From NCBI RefSeq assembly GCF_910592395.1, contig NC_088312.1:2046001-2110000 (forward strand): DNA of 64,000 nt. The letters are read 5' to 3'. The notes under the pieces are model-generated. The model saw nothing but the letters and a program-made list of their open reading frames with translations. It was not told where the DNA came from and searched no databases. The position numbers were made by a program, and so were the translations under genes. Below are positions 37,183 through 47,931 of this stretch, one piece after another. How positions within the stretch are numbered: position 1 is the first letter of the stretch; the number at the start of each line of letters is the position of its first letter. The stretch comes from Lineus longissimus. Lineage: Eukaryota; Nemertea; Pilidiophora; Heteronemertea; Lineidae.

Positions 37183-40128
37183 CTCGTATATGCGCTACTG
37201 TTAGCATCCAGTAGGCTCTTAGTGACTAGCACAGCTCGTCCCAGTTAGCTTTCACCTGGGAAAGCTTTGGTAAGGTAGGCTATCAGCTGACGGAACCACC
37301 ACTGACGTATCATATAGCACCTGCAAGCTACATCTTTAACGACCAAGCACAGCAACCGAGCAAGTTCACGAATTCCTTACGAATGTGCAACGAGAATCAA
37401 AGCACTAAGTGAAGTTCTCTACTCGAGTTTGCCTTTACTCTCACTGTCTACGTATTCGACGTTAATGATCTGTTGGATATCACTGTTTACGTTTTCTACG
37501 TTGAAGATCTGTTCGAATCCTTTTATGCCAAAGGCAGCAGACGACAGCACCCCTCTACGTCCTGACAAGCGTCTCTACATAATGCTGTGCACCATGGGTC
37601 GACCTCCTACAGGCCCATCAACCAGTCCTGAAACGATACATGACAATTGTATTAACACAACGACCACTTGAGGTTAATAGTTTGATCGACTACCCAATAA
37701 AACGAGCAAAGAATGTGTGAAAAACATGAGATGCATGTTGTCCCAGTTCAGAACGACATGAGGTCATACAGGTCACGGAAGGGCATGGGCCAGTTGTACT
37801 AAAAGCAAAAGGAAGGACAGCATTAAAAGATCTTAAAAATATGGTTTAGCCGGCCCTCCTCGATGGTGGAGCGTTCAGTGACAATGTCTAGCCAGGTTGC
37901 ATTTTAAGGAATGGTCAATCTGAAAGTTGAATAACATCAAGATTTAACATCTCTCGCTTGGGAGAGAGAAGAACTCTATAACTGATCTACGAGTACAGTT
38001 TCTCAACCCATGGTACCGTGCCGTACCGATCTAGTGCGACAGACGAAAGGTACCAAAACAGCGTCACATTGGTAAGCACGTGGTAAGCATATTTGTATAC
38101 AGTGCTTTATTTTTCGTCTGCTGAGATGAAAGAAGGAATGTATTAATAATGAGAGTCTCTGACAATATTAATAAAACTAAATTCTATTGTTATTATATAT
38201 TACTTTGAAAACAGCCCGCAGTACTTGATATTGTTATAAAGGTGCACGTATATTATGAAAAGCTGTAATGTTGTCGATATGATGGAGGAAGTGGTTCTAA
38301 ATATTGACATAAAGATAATGATTTGAAGGAGGGAAAGCAATAAACGCCTGAAGGAATGCTGGTGCAGATGGCAAGTCACGTGTCCAGCCGCCTAAACGCC
38401 GGAGCTACCATTAGCTACCATCAGCAATCTGTTCGTATCCTCTCCAATTCACATCTATTTTGCAGTTGTTACAAACTTTGCAACCCTCTGCAGGATTGGC
38501 CCAGACCCACTTGGACGAAAATGATTGGTATTCGAAGCAAAGGGACATTCCTTTCACTGAGCAATCTTCAATCAACAATAGTTTCTGGAAACATACGCAG
38601 GGAATTCCTGATATAATATTGGTTCAGAGAAACAGGTTAGGCTATTTATCCAATCATACTGTCATTGGTTGGCCGGCAGATGGTTCAAGATTGATCTGGG
38701 GATTGACCATCATATCTTTTTCAATCACTACGGTGGACACTGACTGTCTGTCTGGTCGTCATGGACTATCATTATACCCAATGTCAAGGTTTATAATAAG
38801 AAAAAACCGAGGACGCAACCCATAGCATTTAGAGAGTAAGACATGAAAGGTGGCAACTCTAAACTTGAAGCCTTTGAAGATCAGGCTATATCGAGCACGG
38901 TAACAGAACTCAGGCATTGTCTTTGCCTTAGACGATGAAGTGAAAGCAACTCTGACAGATTACCCATTTTGGTAATCTATGTTGTGAAATCTATTTTGCA
39001 GTCTCTGAGCTTTGAACAAGTCTGATGCTCACCGATTCTACACCAACCACCAATGGCCCTCGGAAACCTTTGGGAAAGTCACCATCACTGCAGTTAAAGT
39101 CCTAGACGTTACAGCCATACGAGAGGGAGCGATTTCTTGTCTGGCATGTCTGAGGTTGTATTGAGGCTTTGAAAATATAAGCCAGACGGATGCACACCTT
39201 GTTGTTGTTCTGACTTTTTAACAAAACGCAGTGGTTGTAGATGATCTGAATCCCTTGGAGCACCACACCTGCTTCAGGTTCTCCCATTGCCTTCCAACTG
39301 CAATTGGATAGATCAACTGGAGCAAACCAGTTCTCATGAAGAAATGTGAGCGCTGGGAAATCAGAAAAGAAAGTAGCTGCTGACAAGTCTGCAACAATGG
39401 GCAGGTAAGATAGCGGGCGTTAAGAATCCCTGGCATGGTGGATAATTCTCTTGTCGCCTGCCTGTTGTGAGTGCGAAGCTTAATACTAACGTGAGTGGCG
39501 TATATGTGCTCATCATTGCGTGGAGAAGAGCAACGCTGACATTGTCCATAGACCTCTTTCTAACAGAGCATCTTCTTCCGCGTTCGCACTGCTTGTGGGT
39601 GTTATTCTCGAGGGAGTATTTCTCCAAGGCGGGATGAGTGTTTAGACCATCGTTATAGGTGCCAAACGAGTCCAGGTTTGGTCCTTGCTTGCCCTGGCAT
39701 AGACAAGGAACCTCACGGTAGGCTCACCAGATTCTGGTTCCGAACCCTGAAACCCGGAACGACCTGTGAAGTTGGTGTGGTGCAGGTTGCAGTTTCCAAG
39801 TGTTGCACGAAACAGATGTACATCTTTTAAAGATGCAGTCACATATAGGTCAGGTACTTCTTGTCGTTTCCAATTTTGTCACTGGGTCAACAGGCGTTAT
39901 CGATATAAAGAAGATCGAATCCATCAAAACGATTCACGTCACGCTTCTCATGAGCCAGACTGCAGCTCTAAGTAGCCAATCGATATAAGTACATGCCATT
40001 AGAGGATAAGGCATTAACAGGCCCCTCCAACACGATTAAGTGCATCGATTTCCCCGTAATAAGTAACGGTTACTTTTTTTATGGAGTATAATGAGTTCAT
40101 ACAACTTCGATTATATATTTTATGCCAA
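37183..40128. other. Region upstream of the WH1-like gene, no supported gene
   Basis: It should contain the promoter and probably a short first exon of the minus-strand WH1-like gene, but neither could be pinned down. Other open frames here are short and have no family resemblance. Confidence 0.35.
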
Positions 40129-40701
40129 TTAACCTCCATTGTCGTAGAGACCTTTGAGAAATTGCGACATGCCGAGTGAAAAAAACTTCTGTTTGCCATG
40201 TGGAAAGTTGATGTTATCAAGAGTTATGCCATGTATACGTCTGTCTAATGTGTAATGTTCCATCATATCCGCCCCATCAGAAAGAATGCACCACTGTTTT
40301 ATCAACGAAATGCGGCTAATATAAGTTATACACAAACACGGTAATATCATTATCGTGTCACAGTATATATTGCTATCAACGGTAACACGGTTAGCAGTAT
40401 ACGTCAAAATGATGTTAGGATAAACCATTATAAATGTTATATAGTTTTTAGGGGGCCAAATGTTTTCAAAATGGGAAAAGTATATCTGATGATATTCCCA
40501 GGAAGCAGTTACGACTTCAGAAACCTGAAAAATCATGTTTTCCACTTTTTCGTGTAAATACGTTATTCGTATAGATATTCGTGAAATTTGTGAAACTTCG
40601 CTAATATCCATCGTTTTCCATGCCACTTGACCGTTATAGAAACTAGGGCATGGTGCAACATCGAAATTGATAATTGGTCCACAAAAGATAATTATCATCA
40701 T
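40129..40701 (-). CDS. Long open reading frame of unknown nature (190 codons plus stop)
   Basis: An ATG at 40701 opens an uninterrupted frame to a TAA at 40129. The product starts with a short hydrophobic run (MMIIIFCG) and contains several hydrophobic segments and scattered Cys. No domain is recognised. The length is only marginally above what chance allows in AT-rich DNA of this size, and no splice or neighbour context supports it. It may be a chance frame, a decayed exon or a single-exon gene. Confidence 0.25.
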   Translation of the reverse strand: MMIIIFCGPIINFDVAPCPSFYNGQVAWKTMDISEVSQISRISIRITYLHEKVENMIFQVSEVVTASWEYHQIYFSHFENIWPPKNYITFIMVYPNIILTYTANRVTVDSNIYCDTIMILPCLCITYISRISLIKQWCILSDGADMMEHYTLDRRIHGITLDNINFPHGKQKFFSLGMSQFLKGLYDNGG

Positions 40702-40707
40702 CGACAC

Positions 40708-42687
40708 ATGTTTGGAGGAGAAACATTATGGTTCCGGGTATACATCATTAGATATCATTAGACTGTGTGGGATGAGCAGAGAGGAATTTGTGGAATGTAC
40801 TTGAGTGTGAGTGAGACCTCGTACACTCTTTGCTACTATGTAATCACCGACAGAAAAGAACCTCATGAAAGTTACAACACAAGCCATATTTATTGCATCC
40901 TGAGATTCAGGTTTTTGAGACTCCTAGAGGCAGAGTGTATTGAAAACCACTGGTGCCAGGATGTCTTTATTGAAGAAAATATAGACACCAACCACAAGCT
41001 AACATATTTATAGAACGACAGTGCCAGTCTGTGCCCTTGTCTGTGCCGCCCTTCTTGAGAGCGCTAGTTCCGCCGTACACGGCCAACTTTATCGATTTCA
41101 CGAAACGTGAGCTGCTTCTTCAAACACTTGCCTCGAAGCTACAGGTTTCATTACGTTGCCCTGCTCAGGACAAGCGGAAAGACATGTTCCTGTATTGAAA
41201 ATCTGTAAAAGCTGTGGTTGTATATTGGTTTCTGCTTTTTTGTTTAATTAAGAAATGGAAAAGGCTTAGGGGATTAGGTTCCCCGTCTACCTGGGTTTCA
41301 TAGGTAAGCTGGATGATTTGTGTGCTTTTGTTATCCTTAAACAGTAATTTCAACTGCCCCCAACTGCAGCCTCCGGCCATTTTGCCTGGTACGTTTTACA
41401 TTTTCTGACTAAATACATGTACCTAAATTACATGTACATGTAAGGGTTAATGAGAAGGTATCTGCTATGTCTAGCATGATGAATCTATGCCTAAGGTGAT
41501 AGATGCTTGAACGGGCCTGTTTATACAGGGCCTACCGTACTAAGAAATCATACAGGCAGTTCTCTCAGATCTGAAGTATGTAATTTTTTCGTTATGAGTG
41601 GTTTGCTTGAAGCAGATGCCGACTGGATTAATAATGATATGAACACACCTGCCAGTGGCTGGCGTCTGAAGGATGCACACAAATCATTAGTTACTATTGT
41701 TAGAGTTGCATTCGTCCTCCAAGCACAATCATGTGTAGAAGAATATTTCAAATCGGCGAGAAATTGTTGAACTAGTACTCATTTTGACCACCAAGGTTTT
41801 TGCATCTCACCAAGATATACCACGGCTATGTTCAAAGAGAGTATAAATCATGAGGTTCGAGGTGTATAGTACAAAAGGTAACACGGATACTGTACGTGTA
41901 GATGTTCTAGGAAGGTGAAGCCAAGAAAACGAAACAGCGCCAGCAACAAAATGCATCCTCCCATAATAGCAGGCCTTCAGATTCTTCCTGAAATTCACTG
42001 AGCTCACACTAAAAGTCAGCCTATGATATTGCTTGAAACTTTATTCCCCGCAAAGAATCGTAAACGACCATCTGCCATTTCCCGCCGCCCACCAAATTTT
42101 GTGATATACACTTTGATGAATGTACGACCAGCTATACGTTTTATGCCAAAAGAAGATGTCAAAGAAGAAGCCAAAAACTTACAACAGGAGAACCAAACGA
42201 TTCCAGCAATCGATTCGGATTCCAAATGAATAATGAGAAATATTCCTTCCACCGTGAATCGTAGTGCTACACAACAAGTTGCTTCCCGACCATCTGCCTT
42301 TTCCCGCCCAGCATCAAATCTGTTATGACTGCTGATGTTTTGCTAGTACTAGTATATGTATAGCCTACCACACGCTATGCTATCGCTACGGCAAGCATGA
42401 ATCATTCCGTGTCGAAACTGTATAGAAATAGCTTTCCAGGATCTCCATTATTGATGGCTTGGTCGGGCGAGTGATTAATGCCGATCGCATGTGACCAACG
42501 CACGGCTGCAGTGCAGCAAAATCATAGCTTGATCAATCAGTGGAAGTATCACAATATTTTCTTTTATCAGTATGGTAAGGTAAGGTAATTTGTTGACTTT
42601 TGTTATATTCCAAATGGTAACATCATGGTCAAAATCAAAAATGGATTAGACGAGCGACGAAAAGGGATGAGTTTCTAAAGAGTTGCA
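40708..42687. other. Gene-poor stretch
   Basis: No feature could be supported. A phrase CGACCATCTGCC followed by TTTCCCGCC occurs twice, near 42066 and 42290, suggesting a small old duplication. Confidence 0.35.
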
Positions 42688-42762
42688 TGGTAGCAGAGCG
42701 TTGTTTCGATATGCGGACCTCTTGGTTATGGGCCCACAAAGCTTCCACTACGCCACTCTATA
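42688..42762 (-). pseudogene. Initiator tRNA-Met (CAU) pseudogene with encoded CCA
   Basis: On the minus strand 42762-42691 aligns over 72 positions with animal initiator tRNA-Met: GAGTGGCGTAGTGGAAGC (D arm and A box), GGGCCCATAACC with a CAT anticodon, AGAGGTC, ATCGAAA and the 3' acceptor strand CTCTGCTA. The three bases after it are CCA. The 5' acceptor end (TATAGAG) and the T stem no longer pair properly, so it is not a working gene. Genomically encoded CCA points to retroposition from a mature tRNA. On the plus strand TGGTAGCAGAGCG also resembles a retrotransposon primer-binding site, but the homology spans the whole tRNA. Confidence 0.75.
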
Positions 42763-42878
42763 CCATAAGCAAAGACGATTGGTCTCGGCACGGGTATTCA
42801 AGCTATCGAATCCTACACACGAGACGCAGTGGATCGGGCCGGCCCCTCCCCATGATGAAGGAAGGTCGGAAAGGCTGA

Positions 42879-43205
42879 CGAATGGACTCCTCCGGGAGTC
42901 AACCAATCCCAGTTGTCTTCAGTAAGATAACGCCCGACACCAACAAGATGGCAGTATCGATTTGTAATTTGTTTTCTCGTCGTCATAAACCACTGTAACC
43001 TTGGCGAGAAGCAAGACATTAACGTAATCTGGTCGTATTAGAGTCGACACACGATGGAGTCCTTGGTCCCGTCTACTTGCTCAGTTGAAGTCAATGAGTT
43101 ATTTTGCCCCCATCTATCAGATCTATCGGGGCTGACACGAACCCGGTGTCATGCAGTATTGATTTTTGTATAATTTGTTTCCCAACCACTGGTAACCTTG
43201 GCATG
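42879..43205. repeat. Diverged tandem duplication, about 200-bp period
   Basis: ATGGACTCC followed later by a block ending in CACTGTAACCTTGGC (to about 43004) recurs as ATGGAGTCC and CACTGGTAACCTTGGC (to about 43203). The order of matching blocks is kept but spacing and sequence have drifted. No coding potential is clear. Confidence 0.5.
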
Positions 43206-45110
43206 TTGGTGCGGGAAACCAAGCATAAAGTTGATACAGCTAACACTGTTTCATATTGCTGTAGCCCGGATATCATAGCAATATTTCAATATTGATTTGC
43301 TGCTGGCCGAGATAACAAGCAGAAGTCCAGCTGGCCTTGGCCATGACCTCTGGGGAGACTTCGCCGTTTTCCTTTGACCCATCGTACAGAAAAGTGCTGT
43401 TCCAGCTCAAGCTGAAGTGGTAAACCACGCTATCATTGCAAGACTGGTAAAACATGGGTTTGAATAAAGTTGTACTCACAAATACTGAACCGATGTAAGT
43501 CACAGAGGCAGAGGCGGGTAAACGATGAAACGCGGACCAGAATCCCAGGAAACTGAAGACAAAACTGGACAGCCACAACGCCCTCTCATTTATACCACCC
43601 ACTCGATTGGTTTCTTATAATAAACCAATAAACAAATGAACTTCATCATTATGAATACAATAAGAGTAAGATTTTAAGATGAAAGACAACTGTCCAAGCC
43701 AGTGTGTACCCAGGTGGAGGCCTAAAGATACAAAGCCCTATCTTCTCCCTCTTATTATTTAAGCTTACGTCACTGAAAAAACACCAATGTTCTTGGAATC
43801 ATATCTCATTATCTAGATGCAGAGTTCATTGTTCTAAATTGAGGACACCTGGTCATTTTGGCATGTCAATTAACTTGTGTCACCAACTCAAAGATTATAC
43901 TCATTCTTATGCCACGACATTCGGGGTCATGCAAACGTACAAAGCCACAGTTTCTTAAAGTTGAAGTGATCTTTTGAGTCCTTTATATGAAGGCTAGCAA
44001 TGCAGTGTTTCCGATTTCTTCTGTGGAATGTTCATTATCGAGAAAACGATCATCCCGACTCTCATCTGTTTGCGTCTATTGATGGGTGAGTGATTTAGCG
44101 ATCTCAAAACATTGCGGGTCAAGATGGGCAACGATGAATGCCACATCGAAAGAAAACCTAAGCAAAACAAGGACAAGATGTTATCCACTCTGTTTCCTTT
44201 AGTTGAGCCATAAACCTCATTATCGAGATTCATAGTTGAGGATGACACTTCACATTCACGATCAGGATGTAGACAGACAAGGCTTCCGTTTGAATGAATA
44301 TGTGGGATGACCGTGATTTCATCTATGAGGATGCATTAATCAAGTGACTTTTTATCAATAGTTACTCTGGTTGTTTATAGGTTGGGAATTTCGCTGTCAG
44401 ATTCCGAATTACTTTCGTTTCAGAGAAACAAGTCATGTGATTCAATGAGTAATCGCAATTATATTCCTTATTTCGTTTTGTTTCATAAACAGTCACTGCT
44501 CACTGAAGATAGACTCGCAAAACAGTCCATTGCGTCATCCTGATTGGACCGGGCGACAGGACGAGGCCGGTTCAATGCATTCGGAGTGTAACTAAAGACT
44601 GTACCTTTCGATGTCAGTGCACTCGCACTTGAAGGCAACTGATTGATGCATGAGCTAAATAATCAAAGTCCCGTCATCAGACTCGTAATTTCCAAAGCCT
44701 ATACATTACAACAGCCCCGGTAAATAGCTTTGTTTATTAAGGCCTTGTTATTCAAAACAAGTTAGTCACATATATATACATGGCATTTCATTTCACTACC
44801 CATCCAACCCAGGCAATTCTTGTTTTATGTGACATCAGTACATGCAAGGGGTGGGGCATGTTCGAGGATCGAAGCATGCGAAAAGGTACAGGCCTATAAA
44901 CTGAATACCACCACGTTGGAGAGCTTGAGTCGGACTCAAGGTCAATGCCTAAATTGATGAAAATACTGAACACACATTTTCACCCTAATCACATTTGTAT
45001 TAGAGAGTCCACCGAGGGACATGCATCAATTGGACCCTGATCACTAATTGCCTGAACTAATTGACAATTTGAGTCAATGATTTGTCTATTGGCGAGGTAC
45101 CCGGCGGTAT
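43206..45110. other. Gene-poor stretch
   Basis: No gene, RNA or element could be supported on either strand. Confidence 0.35.
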
Positions 45111-45117
45111 TGATGTT

Positions 45118-45330
45118 GGTAACAAGAGGCCCAAGGGCCTGGAGCTCAGCTGACAGAAATGGCTGTTGGAAGAAATTTGCACAAAGACCTTAAAAATTGG
45201 ATCCATGTGTCCTTGGCTATGGAGGTACCGACTAAGGTTTGTTTATTCTACGGCCTTCACGCCAAACGGACAAGATTATTGTAGGTTTTAAACGAAAAGA
45301 ACCCATACTACATACCGAGATGTCAACACT
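45118..45330. repeat. Possible dispersed repeat starting with a GGCCCAAGGGCC palindrome
   Basis: The segment opens ACAAGAGGCCCAAGGGCC followed by TGGAGCTCAGCTGA. I recall similar openings as a dispersed repeat of marine invertebrate genomes. Only one copy is visible in this window, so the right border and the identity are guesses. Confidence 0.35.
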
Positions 45331-45940
45331 GATCAAAATTGTTGCAACTTTGGTATGTAATGTATATTCCAAACTGATATATAGTCGTAGGTCGCAAAAT
45401 GGTTAGAGAAGGGATTCATAAACCCAGTAAAACTAGAGGGGTAAACTCCATGGCGCTCTCCTGTAATCTTAAATATCAGCTAGAATAAGATAATGTATGT
45501 AGGATTGCTTTTTACGAACATACAAACAAAGATGGAAGTAGGACTAGGCCTATATTATAGCCTGTTAGTTCTCGAGGACGGCAATCCAATTGGATACGAT
45601 TTGTACTCTTTAAAATACGTTAGCCATTCCAGACATGAACATGTTGAAACATACATGTAGTTGATGGCCGACAAGCACGTGATTGTGGATAGCACAAGTA
45701 TCTAACTACTATAGGCCTACGATGATGTATGGCATTTAGCTTTGGAAATGAAATGAGACACATTCTCACGGCCTCTTTGACCAATCTGCCAACGCTAACG
45801 GCAGGAGACCATGGCGACTACAGAGTGACTCAGATCGCCGGGCCGGGGTCACCATGATAACATCAACGGACATTTTGATGCTTTGCAAGCCACTGTGAAG
45901 ATATGACGACAGTACCTTCAAGTGGGAACATCTGCTGGTA

Positions 45941-46005
45941 TGACCACAGCCTCAACTCCCCCAGATGCTTCCGTTACCCAGCTAGTTTTGTTGAGGCTGT
46001 GGTCA
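45941..46005. repeat. Perfect 16-bp inverted repeat
   Basis: TGACCACAGCCTCAAC at 45941-45956 faces its exact reverse complement at 45990-46005, with a 33-base loop. It could form a hairpin in RNA. There is no T-run or gene end to mark a terminator, and eukaryotic context gives no obvious role. Confidence 0.6.
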
Positions 46006-47690
46006 CCAACTCATCAACACGATGATGGGAAATTGTCTGACGACCACCACGTACAGAAGGAACAGTCTCGTAGGGTGCCCCGGATACTTTTTGCAATGGG
46101 GCATCTCTTTGGCCTCCACCAGTCTGCAGAGAGTTGCAATATCAGCATAAGCTCCAGCTCAATCAATTTAAATTAGAATGATTAAATGAGTTAATAAGGA
46201 AGGACTTAAATGAGTCAAATGTGTTTTGATGTATAATTAGGCAGCTAACAGTTAGTGGGTCAATGTCGAGGTCGGTTTCAATGACAATGCTGCTGAAAAC
46301 ATTCATGAGAACTACAAAACGTATACCTGAGATTCAAAACCCAGAAGACTGATTAATGAGGCAACCTTTTACGACCTACATATATTGTTCGTTTTTTCCT
46401 ATACCCTCCAAGGAACATTGAGAATCATGGCTACACCCTTTCGTGTTTCGTGATCTTTCGTTTTCGAAGGAATGTCCTAGCATGACAGGCAATGATCATG
46501 ATAGGGACAAGGACGTTCTGGGCAACAATTCCGAGGTCATACGTTCCCTAGCTTCTCATCCTCAGATCATGACCATCTCAAGATGAGTAAAAATTCTGAT
46601 CATAGTCTTAATTCTTCGGTTTTCGCATCGAACAAGGGTGGGCTTCTGTAATTTGGGCTCTTATCATGAGAAAGCCCAACATTAAACCCGTCGTTACATG
46701 TAGGGCTACATGTATAATTCGTTGATTTTATAATGTGCTAAGCGTATTCTTCAAGTTGGTTCGTTATTGTTACTCGCTTGAAACATGCGTCACCATGCTC
46801 ATGAAATTAACAGATAGCATGCAACAGGCGTGTAGCATGCAGCGTTTCATACTGGAAGCCAGTCACCATGGTAACCAGACCCTAACAGCATGTGGGAATT
46901 CATGGGAACGCTATAGTATAAGCAAACGTGGAGTTTGCACAAAAGACTATCAGATTTGTAGACGCGTAACTCAATTCCGTGACGCTGAATGTAACATGCT
47001 TTCGGCGAATTAGTGAGAATTTAGCTGCTGAATATCGGTATTCATGACTTGAAATAGATATGGAGTGGAGTGCATGGCTTCTGTAAGTGCGCTGCAATCG
47101 ACAAAGTGTGTAGTCTGGGGAGGTCAACTGTGCGCTGGCGACGACGCCCACAATCAGCACTTTCTGTTGGTTGTTCGGTTGGTTTGGTTGGTTCGTGAAA
47201 AAACGGACATTTTGATGGCTATTTGATGCTATCTGCATCTGCTGGCCATTGCTTTGTACATGTTGTATGATGGTGGTAGGCCACTTTCCATTGGCCGCGA
47301 CGATGGTAGTCAGCTGATTAAATCATCACCGACGTCATCACCCATTATTGCCAAAGCAACAAACTAGCACAGTCAAAAGAACAGCATCATTTCTGAACAA
47401 AAAGTAGCCTTTAGGATGCAGATGTAAACAGGTCAGTCTAAAGTCCAATGACATACATGCAGTGTGCAACTGATTTTGGTTGGTGCAAACTGGTCATCAT
47501 AGTTTATATGCATATGTCTACTCTTAGTGAGCTTGTTTATATATACTGTTGTATACAGCAAATAACACTTTTTCGACCCACAATATATGTCTGCTGTGCT
47601 TTTGATCAATGGACAACGAGTGAAAGCAATGACCTAATTCACTGTCTCTGACTCGAGTAGGTCCTGGGCAATGGTTAAAAAAACAAGACT
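46006..47690. other. Gene-poor stretch
   Basis: No feature could be supported beyond short, family-less open frames. Confidence 0.35.
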
Positions 47691-47931
47691 GTGGCTATTA
47701 TTACGGCAGTCTCTAATGCATTTTACATGCGAACAACTGGCTATTCTTACGGCGGTCATTTTCACTTTTGAGCCTTAATCCTACTCCAAACCTAACCTAG
47801 ACCCTATCCCTTACTCTTAACACTAACCCCTCCTCAACCCTTCCCTAACACTAATCCTTGTCCCCTAATGTTCAGTTTAATCCCTAAAATCGCTGAAATT
47901 TGTATTGTTACGGTACCGTTAGAATAGCCAC
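47691..47931. mobile_element. MITE-like element with GTGGCTATT terminal inverted repeats and C-rich degenerate core
   Basis: The left end GTGGCTATTATTACGGCA at 47691 matches the reverse complement of the right end (GTGGCTATTCTAACGGTA, ending 47931) at 15 of 18 positions. A third, internal copy (CTGGCTATTCTTACGGCGG) lies at 47737-47755. Between them is a C-rich run of degenerate CCTAA-like words, roughly 47775-47890. No transposase and no clear target-site duplication are seen. Confidence 0.55.

Noticed and set aside
42688-42703. LTR-retrotransposon primer-binding site (TGGTAGCAGAGCG)
   Set aside because: The match continues through the whole tRNA, and no LTR pair or polymerase was seen, so a tRNA pseudogene explains it better.
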